Shown: positions 56,301-63,879 of the stretch, piece by piece
Numbering within the stretch: position 1 is the stretch's first letter
Layout of the letters: the number at the start of each line of letters is the position of its first letter
DNA from: Rhabdophis nuchalis
Lineage: Eukaryota; Chordata; Lepidosauria; Squamata; Natricidae
Assembly: GCA_039707465.1 (NCBI GenBank)
Contig: CM077647.1
Span: 170,620,163-170,684,162, forward strand
Length of the DNA: 64,000 nt
Direction of reading: 5' to 3'
Position numbers and translations under genes: made by a program
Notes under the pieces: model-generated
Databases searched by the model: none
Told to the model about the DNA's origin: nothing
What the model saw: the letters and a program-made list of their open reading frames with translations, nothing else

Positions 56301-59300
56301 CCTCAAATTCAATTTTCATGTAATAATCATTTTACTTAATTATCTACAGTTAACAATATAAATATAAATATCATTCCATCACATCTTATTTAGCTAGATA
56401 TCATTAACAGTGTTAACATATTTCATTTTGTTCTACTAATATATCTCTTCTTTCCCTTCCTCCTTTTCTAATCATATTCTCTTGGTTATTCTCTTTAATA
56501 TTCCACTTTTCATCCATTTTCTGGTTGTCTTTTTATTCCATGCTCCTAGATTCCTTTTTTTTCCTCTCTTTTTAAATGTATTGTATCTTTTCTTCTGATT
56601 TTTTTCTATCTCTCTTCGATAAATTGTTTGAGCCTCCATCCCCAGGATTTCTCTTTTTTCGCTTCCCACTATTTCTTTCTTTGTTTTTGAATTGTTCCTT
56701 TTTTTTGGATACCATTTCTCTTTTTTCGCTCTGCTCTTCCTGTGTCTCTGTACATCTCGATGAAATTATCTAACTGGTTTTTATTTTCAGCTTTTTTTCT
56801 ATAATATTAGCATTTTTTTAAGCTCATTTGTTTTCCTCTCCTATTTCCTGTTCTATGAATTTCAGTGGTTTTTCTGGTTCTTTAACACCTTTTAATGTTG
56901 CACATGCATCTTTTAACATTTCAAATAGTTCTGCATACATCCCACACTCCATGTTCAAATTTGCCAAGCTTTTAATACCTTTATATTTTACCACAATTAA
57001 TTAAGTCCCTCCTCTTGTTTTCAATTTTTCCAGCTTCAATATACATTCCTAAAGTAGTGCAGTCCACTTCAAAAGGTTTTTTTTTAACTTTCTTTCTCAG
57101 CCACTGCAAATTAAAGTCAAAACAATAGGAGGTGCCATACACTCCTTAAAAATCCTTAGTATATTCCACTTATCTTTCTTGTCTTCAAAGTCAGATTTTG
57201 CCACTGGGTTTTATTTCAAGACGTTACTGTACTTTCTTTCCTCCAGTAGATGGCTCTTACAATCCCACAATGCAATAAAATCAATACATTTTCAAAATTT
57301 CATAAACCCCAAACTTCAGTTTCAGTTTTATTGGATTTATAAACCGCTCCTATCTCCGCAATGGACTCAGGGCGATGCACAGGAAATTAAAATACCACAA
57401 CAAACAACAATAAATACAATACAATAGTAAAATACAATTAAATTAGGTAGCTTGTGCTAAAATGTTTAACTAAAAATATTAAATCCCCTACCAATCTGAT
57501 TAAAATTCATCTCATCTAAAATCTAAGCTAAAATCTAAGCTAATCTAAGCTAAAATCTAAGTTAGGCCAGCTAGATGGAAAAAGTGCGTTTTTAGTGATC
57601 GGCGAAAAAGGCGAAGGTCTGTGATGGTGCGAAGTTCGGGGGAGTAGGTCGTTCCAGCGGGTCAGGCCTGCCACAGAGAAGGCCCTGCCACAGAGAAGGC
57701 GCCCGCCGGCATTGACCAGCAGAGGGCACCCTGAGGACACTTAAATCCACACATAAAATTGAGCCTGTTTTCTCTCAGTCTTGTTTTAAACTTCTCCAAT
57801 TGCAATTATATTAGCCAAATTCTTCTTGGACAGACACTGCCCCCCCCCCCCTTCATATTCTCAGTGTCAATTAGCCTCTGCTTTTAAACTCTAGACAAAT
57901 TTTTTAAGCCAAATTTAAATTTCTTTACCCTTGGGTCACCAACCTTTCTCCTGGTCCCAACACTGTCTAAACGCCGCCCCTGTTCCAAATATTGGTCCAG
58001 TTGCCCCGGCTCCAGAGCAGTCCTTGAAATATGGCAGCCACCCCCACTGTTGGTCTAGAGAGCTTGTTTCCGACCTGCCGAGGACAGCTTGCCTTGCTCC
58101 TTGTAGTTGTTCGAAACACCTCTTCTGTGCCGCTGCCCGACATCTGTAGCCGCTTGCACTGGTGCCGCCCCTCGCAGAAGGAGGCTGTGAGGGTTGTTGT
58201 GCCAGTCCCGCTGCTTGCAGCGGGAGATTGCATGATGCGTTTTGAGATGGCATGCGTTTTGAGTGGGGGCACTGGCACAAGGAGTCATGTGGTGTGTCAT
58301 GTGGTGTTGTGGCGTCTGGCCGCAAGCAGCTGCTACGGGTGCAAAAGTCGGGCAGCAGCGCAACTGGTGTCTGGGTGGGGGAGGCCTGGTTGCAGCAATC
58401 CTAAGATAAGCGATTGAGGGACACATGGGGATGCTCCACCTCCCCTCCAATTTGATTTTTATACCTGCGCATCGCCTTACCTCATACAACCAGATGGTGG
58501 GCGAGGCTTAAAAAGGGCTTAATTTGGGGGTAGACCTTATTAAGCACAGGTATGAAAATCAGGCTAGGGCTTGTTTTCAACATGGGTTGTATTTTCGGGG
58601 AAACACAGAATGACAATGAGACAGAATCCCGAAACTCAGGTGCTTGTGGGATTAGGGCATATAATGTAACATTGGACAGTGGGTCGGGGCCAATGGGCTT
58701 CAAGCCATCTCTTTTGATAGGTTGTCCGATTGTCATGGTGTGCTGTCTGTTCAATTTCCAGTCAGTGCAATAGTTAATAATTCGGTTTTTCCCCTTACAT
58801 GTATAATAATATTTATTAAAAAATGTGAACACAGCTTGACTTTAATTGGTTTTTTTTATGTTCATTTAGAAAGAATCAGCTCCCTTTTTCCTCAAGTTTT
58901 TGGGGGATACTTGCTCACCACAGGCATATCTGAACTAGGTTTGCTACCTAGCTTGACTTGAATTAAACTTTCTTCCTTCTCTCTTTTTCTTTTTTGCCTC
59001 ATACAGACTTTCCACACGCCAAGTCTGGGGGACGAAGAATTTGAGATTCCACCCATCGCCCTGGACGCCGACCCCTCCTTAGCTGTTTCTGATGTGGTTG
59101 GGCACTTTGAGGACCTGGGTGACCCCGTGACTGCCCCCGATGCCACCTTCTCGGCCCAATATGGGGTTCAGGCCCTTGACATACCTGTGGGCATTAGCCA
59201 TGGCCTTATGGAGCAAGGGGGTGGCCTGCTGAGTGGTGGACTAGCCATGGTAAGCCAAACTTTGTAAGAATGTGGTTTGGAGAGGTGGAACAAGCAGAAG

Positions 59301-61863
59301 GGGAAACGTGGTTTTCTGTTGCTGATTTGACCGCAGTTTAGGAAAGCTATTCTGAGTGCTGATTGACATCGCCTTTCAGCAGCATCATAGGTTTAATTAA
59401 ACATAAAACCATGAATAAAATTGAGAGTTAAAAGGAGTTGTGATAGAGCAGCGGTTAAAATGCAGTATTTCAGGCTGGCTCTGCAAATTGCCACCAGTTC
59501 AATCCTGACCAGCTCAAGATTGAATCAGCGTTCCATCCTGCCATGGTTGGTAAAATGAGGACCCAGATTGTTGGGGGCAACAGGCTGACTCTGCAAGCCA
59601 CTTAGAGAGGGCTGTAAAGCACTGTGAAGTGGTACATTTTTCAATCCTTTCTCAATGAAAAATCAGCCCTCCAGTTTGGCAGAGATGACATTCAGAAAAA
59701 TGTGGTAGTTGTGAAGCCACACTTTTGGGGAGCTATGCTATGGCCTTTGATACAGGCAGGAATTGGATCTTAATGCACCCCAGTAAATGGCTGGAGAAAG
59801 AGGCTGGCAAACAGGAATCCTGTATTTATGAAAAGTTATATGGCCGCTCAATTCACTCTCAGCATAATCTGGGCGAGGTTATAAAGATAAAAGCCTAATA
59901 CAAAAACAATAAAAACACTATAAAACTCATCCCATTGGCAACAGCAATCAAACAAGCCAGTTGACAATCCCCATCCCACTCTGGGATCCCCAGGCCTATG
60001 GACAGAATCAGGTCTTCTCAGCCTTGAGAAAGAGTATCGAATGTTTTTCAACTTTACCTCTGCAGGGATGATGTTCCATAGGGAGGGAGCCACCACAAAA
60101 AACTCATTTCTGTTTGGTCCTGTTAGATCAGCAGTCCCTAGCCATTACAGCTTGATGGTCTGCTGGGTTGCGGTGGCAGACATATGAGTGGCAGGTGCAC
60201 ATGTGCACAAGCAGCTCCAATTGTATGTGCCGTCCACTTCTTAGAGTGGAGGCCTTTGCCCTTGTGTGAAGCTCCATTCGTGTGAATAGAACTCCATGCA
60301 CAAGCGTCATCAAGGGAAGCTTCACACACATACTCGCCAGTTTCTCCCGAAGCTTGGGTTTGAACAAGCCGCAGCCCGGTGCTGTTTACTATTTGACATA
60401 GCAATAGCATAGACTTATATACTGCTTTACAGTGGTTTACAGCCCTCTTATGTGGTTTATGGAATCACTCTGTTGCCCCCCAACAATCTGGGTTCTCATT
60501 TTACCTACCTCAGAAGGATGGAAGGCTGAGTTGACCTTGAGCATGGTTGAGATTTGAAACTGCCAAATTGGCTGACTGCCAAAATGCAGTCAGCGGTCAG
60601 TCAGCAGAAGTAGCCTGCAGTACTGCACTCTGACCAGTGCATCACCGTGGTTCATATTTGACGTAGGACCTCAAATATTTCTCCACCATTGCATTAGTTC
60701 GTTCTGCTGCACCATTTGTGCTCAGATGAAAATCCGAGCTAAGGCCCTGGGAGGAACCCATTGATCAAAGGAATTCTCTCCAGAACTTTGCCATAAATTG
60801 GACAACTCCCATCCCCAATCTGTTATGATCCTTCTCAGCACTCCATGCAGACGGTAGACGTGGCTCTCAAACAGCTGTATGAGTTTGTGGGTGGAAGGCA
60901 CTTTCTTTTTGGTAGTAGGTTGTAGCTTTGGGGTTGGGAACTCCTATGCTAAATGAACCTCCTTAAGGGAGGGGAGCTGGAGCACTTCCTGCCTGTCTTT
61001 CCAGTCTGTCAAGAATAGGGAGACCCAAGATTCTCCCCATCTCCTGACCATCAGTGGCTTATCTGTCCAGCATGCCAGCAAGGAGAACGTTCTTCATTGT
61101 TGCATAGGAAGCGACACAGTAAAATTTATTTTTGCTTATTAGACTTTGAATCGTTCCAGGATTTCAGAGCGTATGCTGTTCATTTTTATTAAACGGTGAT
61201 TCGCTTAATGAATGTAACTAGAAAAGTCGTAAAATGGGGCAAAACTCGCTTAACAAATGTCTCATTTAGCAACAGGACTCTGTTGTGGTTGTATGTCGAG
61301 CACTATCTGTAAATGGATCATTTACAGGGACTCCTACTGCTATGTTTGGGGGGGGGGAAGGGAACCCCAATAAATGTCTATGGAGATTCTCAGTCATCCA
61401 GATCATGGTTGTCCCAAAGGTGCTTTTTTCAAGAGGCAACTGGACCTCCTGGAAGCACCTTTGGGACTCCCAATCAAGTTGAGTCTGCAGAGCAGAGGTG
61501 CAAAACATCTGGCCGGGAAGCTAACGTGGCCCCTGGGTTCACTACAGAAGCTGTCCTGCCCTACATCTGTATCCTAAATGGTCTTCACCCTTGTTCTAGG
61601 ATTTGGATCACCCCATGGGAACCCAGTACAGCGCCAATCCACCTGTCACCATTGACGTGCCTATGACAGACATCAGCACTGGCCTCATGGGGCACGGGCA
61701 GCTGACCACCATTGACCAATCAGAGCTGAGCTCACAGCTGGGGCTCAGCCTGGGAGGAAGTTCCATCCTACCCCCCACGACCCAGTCCCCTGAGGAGCGG
61801 CTTACACCCATCTCCTCACCTTCCAATTCTCTGCAGGAGGAGGAGCCAGAAGAAATCAGGCGG
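32305..61863 (+). CDS. TOX4: TOX4, first four coding exons (3' part beyond window)
   Basis: TOX4 is a nuclear HMG-box protein, the DNA-binding partner of the PNUTS-PP1-WDR82 phosphatase complex acting on RNA polymerase II. Exons 32305-32310, 42547-42615, 59007-59249 and 61600-61863 join in phase 0 to give 194 residues starting [11 protein letters not shown]. Recognised conserved blocks are [72 protein letters not shown] and [20 protein letters not shown]. This is the acidic N-terminal part; the basic stretch, HMG box and Pro/Gln-rich C-terminus are not in the window. All splice sites are GT-AG. Introns 1 (10.2 kb) and 2 (16.4 kb) are swollen with transposons. No disruption is seen. Confidence 0.95.
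32690..33310. repeat. TCTG/CATC/TATC compound tetranucleotide array
   Basis: About 620 bases of pyrimidine-rich tetranucleotides with a loose larger period containing TCTGTCATTTGTTTGTATCC. The open frames over it are artefacts. It begins within 400 bases of TOX4 exon 1. 32311-32690 is GC-rich first-intron sequence. Confidence 0.95.
33314..33641. mobile_element. hAT nonautonomous element
   Basis: CAGTGATGGCAAAAAAAGG at the left, CATAGGTTCGCTATCACAG at the right, with an imperfect duplication ATCTATNN. GC-rich interior. Confidence 0.6.
33755..35400 (-). mobile_element. 5'-truncated L1 LINE, ORF2 C-terminal part
   Basis: A 448-codon open frame (35388-34042) corresponds to the region after the RT of L1 ORF2: [32 protein letters not shown] and a Cys-His-type [18 protein letters not shown] segment. 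The 3' untranslated part and poly(T) at 33755-33775 follow. A 15-base duplication CTAATCTATGTATTT flanks it (33740-33754, 35401-35415), so it is a typical 5'-truncated retrotransposition. The open frame and clean duplication suggest it is young. Confidence 0.92.
35490..35775. repeat. (TA)n with a 56-bp perfect inverted repeat
   Basis: Arms 35590-35645 and 35672-35727 are exact reverse complements with a 26-base loop containing ATCGAAACGTTG. They are flanked by (TA)n that also pairs (TTCTAATATATA / TATATATTAGAA). Confidence 0.9.
35822..36075. mobile_element. hAT nonautonomous element
   Basis: TGATGGCGAACCTATGGCACG at the left (from 35822) and TGGCACGCGAGTC, AAAAGGTTAGCTATCA at the right. Confidence 0.65.
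36286..36654. mobile_element. Tigger-like nonautonomous element, best copy
   Basis: CAGGTAGTCCTCGACTTGTG to ACGTCGAGGACTCCCTG, with TA at 36284-36285 and 36655-36656. The TA duplication and CAGG termini point to the Tc1/mariner Tigger group. Confidence 0.8.
36790..36924. mobile_element. hAT foldback MITE with 8-bp duplication
   Basis: CAGGGGTCTCCAACCTTTGC to GGTTGGAGACCCCTG, almost perfectly self-complementary, flanked by CTATACAG at 36782-36789 and 36925-36932. Confidence 0.85.
36962..37315 (+). mobile_element. Sauria SINE
   Basis: A-box TGGCTCAGTGGCTAAAA, B-box GCGGTTCGAATCTC, body AAAAATAGGGACCACCTTTG and GTCATGCCGGCCACATGA, and a Bov-B-like tail GTCGGGAATGACTAGCAC ending GAACCTTTACCTT. 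Diagnostic of squamates. Confidence 0.92.
37733..38035. mobile_element. hAT-like nonautonomous element
   Basis: CAGGGGTCGGCAACCTTAAG to GCTCCTGAGCCGCAGGTTG; sister of 7695-7970. 37315-37730 and 38040-38515 hold no recognisable gene or repeat apart from a short foldback piece near 38430. Confidence 0.6.
38517..38880 (+). mobile_element. CR1 LINE 3' end
   Basis: [18 protein letters not shown] RT end, ACAACTTGCCTCCAGAAG and GTTGGACTAGAAGACCTCC, ending AACTCTGTTATTC. Confidence 0.85.
39360..40025. repeat. Pyrimidine-rich minisatellite split by a SINE
   Basis: Units of roughly 30 bases such as CCTCATTTTCTGTTTTCC repeated over 39360-39765 and again 39910-40025. Almost no purine runs on the plus strand. 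The open frames are artefacts. 40025-40485 and 38880-39360 are unassigned intron. Confidence 0.9.
39768..39905 (-). mobile_element. tRNA-derived SINE with CR1-like 3' tail
   Basis: Minus strand: A-box TGGCCTAGATGTGG, B-box GAGTTCGATTCTAGG, then GGTTGGACTAGATGACCTGC and TCCCTTCCAACTCTGTT, which is the CR1 3' end. Confidence 0.75.
40488..40812 (+). mobile_element. Sauria SINE, second copy
   Basis: GTGGCTGAGTCGCTGAGC, CGGCGGTTCGAATCCC, CAACCCAGCAGTTCGAAAGC and the tail AGGAACGACTAGCACATATG. 40815-41225 has no assigned repeat. Confidence 0.92.
41228..41612 (+). mobile_element. tRNA-derived SINE family 2, long copy
   Basis: GCGTGGTCTAGAGGTGGAGC (A-box) and GTGATTTCGATCC (B-box). The shared tail (ATGAGAATATATCTGCCG to AAGGGATTATGGGG) follows after about 170 bases not present in the copy at 105-300, so either an insertion here or a subfamily. 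Confidence 0.7.
41838..41974. mobile_element. hAT foldback MITE
   Basis: AGGGTCTCCAAGTTTGGC, GACTTCAACTCCCAGAATTC and the inverse GAATTCTGGGAGTTGAAGTC, right end weathered. Confidence 0.7.
42030..42340. mobile_element. Tigger-like element
   Basis: CATGGGAATCAACATTCAGATG and TTAACAACTGTGGCAAGCAA blocks as in 48424-48777; termini eroded. It ends about 200 bases before TOX4 exon 2. Confidence 0.6.
42547..42615 (+). CDS. TOX4: TOX4 exon 2
   Basis: 69 bases, 23 codons, [17 protein letters not shown] then FLSGAE. The acceptor is TTTCTCTCCTAAG, the donor GAG|GTGAGA, phase 0 at both ends. Confidence 0.95.
42905..43130. mobile_element. MITE family a (ACCGTGTTTCCCC type)
   Basis: ACCATGTTTCTCCGAAATAAG at the left; the right end has CCGGGGAGGCCTAAG. 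Other copies or ends: 47380-47470, 50905-51000, 55866-55990 and 58450-58612. Confidence 0.55.
43198..43715. mobile_element. MITE family b (TACCGTATTTTTC type)
   Basis: TACCGTATTTTTCAGAGTAT at the left and GTCTTTTACTCTGAAAATTACAG at the right, with an internal duplication of AGCATTCTACAAGCCTCCTA (about 43430 and 43550). 43715-44485 contains no recognised feature. Confidence 0.65.
44487..44760 (-). mobile_element. L2 LINE 3' tail
   Basis: (ATT)n, then TTTCTATCCCGCACC and GGACCCAGGGCGGCACACAG, then ATGCTAGGCCGGCATG; only the last part of the element. Confidence 0.75.
44862..45495. mobile_element. MITE family b, long copy
   Basis: TACCGTACTTTTTGGAGTAT to CTTACTATGAAAAATACGGTA, with inverted internal blocks (CAGCACAGCCTGATTAGC and its inverse near 45326). 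Confidence 0.7.
45785..46010 (-). mobile_element. tRNA-derived SINE with conserved core (family 3)
   Basis: Minus strand GCAGTTCGAATCTCACC (B-box) and GAGGACCCAGATTGTTGGGG, ending in a CAGTGTGTAAGTGCTATTGC tail. Confidence 0.8.
46050..47475. other. GC-rich intronic block, right end a family a MITE
   Basis: GC-rich with a 345-codon minus-strand open frame (47098-46061) that matches no family I know and has the biased composition expected of chance frames in GC-rich DNA. The right end (TTTCGGGGAAACACGGTA, to 47470) is a family a terminus; the left terminus was not found. 47480-48040 and 48780-49560 are unassigned intron. Confidence 0.35.
48040..48350 (-). mobile_element. Bov-B LINE RT fragment
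   Basis: Minus strand [40 protein letters not shown] and [20 protein letters not shown], the Bov-B RT thumb region, overlapping in content with the copy at 28365-28960. Confidence 0.88.
48424..48777. mobile_element. Tigger-like element
   Basis: CAGGTGGTCAGTCCTTGACT at the left and GTCGTAACTAGGAATGGTCG near the right; internal blocks as in 42030-42340. Confidence 0.65.
49805..50230 (-). mobile_element. CR1 LINE 3' end with AATAG microsatellite
   Basis: A short (ATAGA)n at 49815-49827 precedes AACAGAGTTGGAAGGGAC; the RT end reads [18 protein letters not shown] on the minus strand. 49560-49805 is AT-rich and unassigned. Confidence 0.85.
50515..50890 (-). mobile_element. CR1 LINE 3' end
   Basis: GAAGGGACCTTGGAGGTCTT, CTAGTCCAACCCCTGC and GGAAATTTCTCCTTAATTT on the plus strand. 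The terminal part is duplicated (TTAGACATAATA / CTAGACATATTA). Confidence 0.85.
51058..51455. mobile_element. MITE family b; family a fragment to its left
   Basis: TACCATATTGTTTGGAGTAT to GCGTTTTATACTCTGAAAAAT. The segment 50905-51000 (TTCCCCTGAAAATATAAGAC) is a family a fragment. Confidence 0.6.
51465..51830 (+). mobile_element. CR1 LINE 3' end
   Basis: [20 protein letters not shown] is the RT end; CAACTTGCCTCCAGAAGTTG follows. The 3' terminus has been replaced by a duplicate piece (GATTGCTGTTTGTCTGAAAT). Confidence 0.8.
51855..52225. mobile_element. hAT-like element (CAGGGGTGTCAAACTC type)
   Basis: CAGGAGTGTCAAACTCAAGG at 51857, then GATCCGGCCTGCGGGG; the rest to 52225 is purine-rich (GGAAGG) and not assigned. 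Confidence 0.5.
52230..52800. repeat. Array of self-complementary units
   Basis: Repeats of TTTTTCACTTTTCAAAGCAT, CCTACCTATTC.CCCGAACC and GATCGCGCGGATCAGCTG-type pieces in both orientations, about 110 bases apart, between GGGTTC/ACCGGTTCT MITE ends. 52800-52965 is the outer MITE end and a CG-rich stretch. Confidence 0.55.
52968..55100. mobile_element. hAT foldback MITE split by an L1
   Basis: The left half (GTTTGTTAACCTGAGGAAC, GACTTCAACTCCCAGAATTC) ends at 53051; the right half resumes at 55033 (GAGTTGAAGTCCACAGG, TTGACAAACACTGG). Confidence 0.8.
53052..55014 (-). mobile_element. ORF1-only L1 element with intact ends
   Basis: A 19-base duplication, GGAGTTGGACTCCACTCTT, flanks it (53033-53051 and 55015-55033). 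In element sense: a CpG-rich 5' region (55014-54163), ORF1 (54162-53306), about 240 bases of 3' untranslated sequence ending CCAATAAAACTTTTTC, then poly(A). ORF1 shows an N-terminal coiled coil ([20 protein letters not shown]) and an L1 RRM/C-terminal domain ([35 protein letters not shown]). A single-base loss near 53880 shifts the frame. No ORF2 or RT sequence lies between ORF1 and the 3' end. Confidence 0.88.
55100..55265 (-). mobile_element. Penelope-like fragment with decayed hammerhead
   Basis: Same family as 698-905. Minus strand CTAAAGAAGCTTCTTGG, ATGAGAAGCAAAACGTC at about 55235-55190: stem II still pairs and ACGUC is kept, but core G5 and G12 are both A. Confidence 0.5.
55457..55665. 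mobile_element. MITE family b, left part
   Basis: TACCGTATTTTTCAGAGTAT, then AGAGGGATAAAATCTGGGTG; the right end is missing. 55665-55860 is unassigned. Confidence 0.6.
56015..57300 (-). mobile_element. AT-rich L1-like sequence
   Basis: Long pyrimidine/T-rich plus strand beginning with poly(T) and a short minus open frame rich in Lys/Arg (56669-56472). It resembles the L1-derived sequence at 62045-62270 and 63170-63750. No diagnostic motif, so the family is uncertain. Confidence 0.35.
57305..57745 (-). mobile_element. L2 LINE 3' end
   Basis: Plus strand CTCCTATCTCCGCAATGGAC, then AGGCCAGCTAGATGGAAAAA, and LWNDLL-like remnants ([17 protein letters not shown] on the minus strand). Contains a three-fold repeat of AAAATCTAAGCTAATCTAAG near 57520-57560. 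Confidence 0.75.
59007..59249 (+). CDS. TOX4: TOX4 exon 3
   Basis: 243 bases, 81 codons, from [12 protein letters not shown] to [10 protein letters not shown]. The acceptor is a strong pyrimidine tract ending CATACAG, the donor ATG|GTAAGC. No stop in frame. Confidence 0.97.
59440..59635 (+). mobile_element. tRNA-derived SINE with conserved core (family 3)
   Basis: GATAGAGCAGCGGTTAAAATG, AGTTCAATCCTGACC (B-box) and GAGGACCCAGATTGTTGGGG, about 190 bases past TOX4 exon 3. Confidence 0.75.
59815..60125 (-). mobile_element. LINE 3'-end-like fragment
   Basis: Minus strand [13 protein letters not shown] and SFSRLRRP resemble the C-terminal APSLWN..P.E motif of L2/CR1-type LINEs; the rest is too eroded to classify. 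60125-60400 looks like a hAT-type MITE (GATCAGCAGTCCCTAGCC). Confidence 0.4.
60405..60655 (-). mobile_element. tRNA-derived SINE with conserved core (family 3)
   Basis: Minus strand GAACCCAGATTGTTGGGGGG core and GCAGTTTCAAATCTCAACC B-box, ending ACTTATATACTGC on the plus strand. Confidence 0.75.
60660..60910 (-). pseudogene. Ty3/gypsy-type integrase relic
   Basis: Minus-strand fragments resemble a Ty3/gypsy integrase core: an [14 protein letters not shown] segment with the catalytic-Asp context, then FWREF, GLSSDFH and [12 protein letters not shown] in another frame. At least one frameshift and stops make it nonfunctional. No adjoining RT or LTR is seen; 60910-61190 is unassigned. Confidence 0.8.
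61190..61315. mobile_element. Tigger-like element end
   Basis: TAAAATGGGGCAAAACTCGC, TTAACAAATGTCTCATTTAGC and GTATGTCGAGCACTATCTG. It is followed at 61375-61450 by a fragment of the 698-905 Penelope-like family (CAGATCATGGTTGTCCCAAA). Confidence 0.65.
61600..61863 (+). CDS. TOX4: TOX4 exon 4
   Basis: 264 bases, 88 codons, from [15 protein letters not shown] to EEEPEEIRR. The acceptor is TTGTTCTAG, the donor CGG|GTGAGT. The next exon, expected to lead into the HMG box, is not found before 64000. Confidence 0.96.
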
Positions 61864-61945
61864 GTGAGTTTCGTCCAGTTGGCTGCCTGTTGAAAGGTGG
61901 AGAATTTAAGGGGTCTCCTCAATGTTTTTTGAGCTTGGCTGTTTT

Positions 61946-61986
61946 CTTGCAGACATTTCATTGCCCAACAAGGTGACATCATCCTT
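61946..61986 (-). ncRNA. Decayed hammerhead motif of a second Penelope-like family
   Basis: Minus strand AGGATGATG, stem II UGUCACC-UUGUU-GGGCAAU, GAAA, UGUC, then UGCAAG. The GAUGA part, stem II, GAAA and the cleavage triplet are kept, but core C3-U4 is A-G. About 80 bases beyond TOX4 exon 4. Confidence 0.5.
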
Positions 61987-62044
61987 GTCCTTTCTAGCAA
62001 AGGTGATGTCCCACCCTATGTAGCTTTTGAAACAGCCCAGCTGC

Positions 62045-63750
62045 TGTTTATAGATATTTTTGTTAAAAAAGTTTTTTATTTATTTTTCAATTTTAAAAAT
62101 ATAAACATTCAATTTTTCCTTAAGCAGTGTGTCATCTGGATACAAATATTTCTGTGCAACATTCTTCCATAGATTATAATACATTGAACTTTTAAACATT
62201 GTAAAGCTCTTCATTTTCTTCTTAACATATCTTCTAATAAAAGTACAATAGCATTAAACATAGTTATTCTATACCCGTCCAAGACTGAGTGGCTGTGGCT
62301 TCCGGCGCCCCGGTTCAGCCAGATTATTCCAACTCTGGCCATTGGGGGCGAAACACCGGCCCCCGTGGAGAGGGCGCGCAATTTGGGTGTCCTCCTGGAT
62401 TCCCGGCTGTCTATGGAAGATCATGTGGCAGCCGTGGCCAGGGGGACGTTTCATCAGGTACGCCTGATGCGCCAATTGCGCCCCTTACTGGACCGGGGTG
62501 CCTTACGCACAGTCACTCAAGCACTCGTCACCTCTCGACTCGACTACTGTAATGCTCTCTACATGGGGCTCCCCTTGAGGTGCACCCGAAAGCTGCAGCT
62601 AGTCCAGAACGCAGCCGCGCGGGTGATTACGGGAACGCCTAGACACTCCCACATAACACCTATCCTGCGCGAGCTGCACTGGCTTCCTGTGGTCTTTCGG
62701 GTGCGCTTCAAGGTTTTAATGACCATCTTTAAAGCGCTCCATGGCTCGGGGCCTAGTTATATGCGAGACCGCCTCCTGCCCCATACATCCCTCAGACCGA
62801 TACGCTCCCACAGAGAGGGCCTCCTCAGGGTGCCGTCGGCTGGACAATGCCGACTGGCGACACCCAGGGTAGAGCCTTCTCTGTGGCGGGCCCAGCCCTC
62901 TGGAACAACTTACCCCCCGAACTCCGCACCATCTCCGACCTCCGCCTCTTCCGCAAGTGTCTGAAGACACATCTATTCCATCTAGCCGGCCTAGCGTAAC
63001 TTCCATTACTGACTATTAGACAGTTTTAAATTTGGGATTTTAATTCGGTTTTTAGCGCAGGGTTTATTAGAATAAGTTTTTTAAATTTTATATATTTTGT
63101 ATTTTAACATCCCTGTTCGCCGCCCTGGGTCCGTTTGGAGAAGGGCGGGGTATAAATTTAATTAAAAAAAAAATTCTCATCATACTAATACTAACAATTG
63201 TCATTTTATTCTTATCTCTATCTTGATATACTAACTATTCTTTTTGCCTTTTATTTCCAATTTCCCTTTTTATTCTCTAACCCTTGGTAAAATATTCACA
63301 TATGAATCAGATTGTTCTTTTTCCTCAATTGCTAATGTTAGTCTATTCACTTCTGCACAATCTAATATTTTCCTTTTTGTTTGTACATGTAAATCTTACA
63401 ATACACACACACACACACACAAACACACTATTTCATATATCTTTTCTCTCCATTCTATATATAACAACCTTTATATACACTTGAATTGTCTTCTATCCAT
63501 TTCCTATTATTTATTTGCTATACTCTATTTTGTATTTCTTATCTTTTGTTCATTTTCCGGTTGTGTGATTATTTTTGATTTGTTGATCTTTCTTCTTTTC
63601 TTTTTTGCTTTCCTACTTTTTTCCCTCTTTCCTCTAGCCAGTTATATACCATAACTAAGTAACATTCAGATTTTTCTTTATCTTTTATATCTAATATTTT
63701 TCTAATCACCTTTTTGTCAGAAGGGATCTCTTTACATTTCCAAAATTGTG
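62045..63750. mobile_element. AT-rich L1-like sequence split by an L2
   Basis: 62045-62270 and 63170-63750 are T-rich on the plus strand with the same texture as 56015-57300; the L2 at 62270-63165 separates them. (CA)n at 63404-63426. Family uncertain. Confidence 0.35.
62270..63165 (+). mobile_element. L2 LINE 3' part, open frame
   Basis: A 199-codon open frame holds the RT C-terminal region ([69 protein letters not shown]). The 3' end CGCCGCCCTGGGTCC and a tail TAAATTTAATTAAAAAAA follow. Confidence 0.88.
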
Positions 63751-63769
63751 CAAATACAATTCTGGCAGG

Positions 63770-63860
63770 GTGCATGGGGGCCACACGTGCATTGCATTAT
63801 GGGTGCGGGCGCACGCTTTCAGCATGGGATGACAAAAAAGGTTAGCCATCACTGAATTGG
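63770..63860. mobile_element. hAT end fragment
   Basis: GGGCGCACGCTTTCAGC and AAAAAAGGTTAGCCATCACTG, the usual right end of the CAGTGATGGC hAT family. Confidence 0.55.
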
Positions 63861-63879
63861 CCACATCCAATTCCAGCAA

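Larger units (their letters stand above)
55866..58612. mobile_element. MITE family a ends spanning nested insertions
   Basis: The left end CATGTTTCCCTGAAAATAAG is at 55867; the matching right end TATTTTCGGGGAAACACAG is at 58590-58610. Between lie an AT-rich L1-like stretch (56015-57300), an L2 tail and a GC-rich piece (57900-58450) without recognised coding potential. Whether the two ends belong to one element is inference. Confidence 0.4.
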
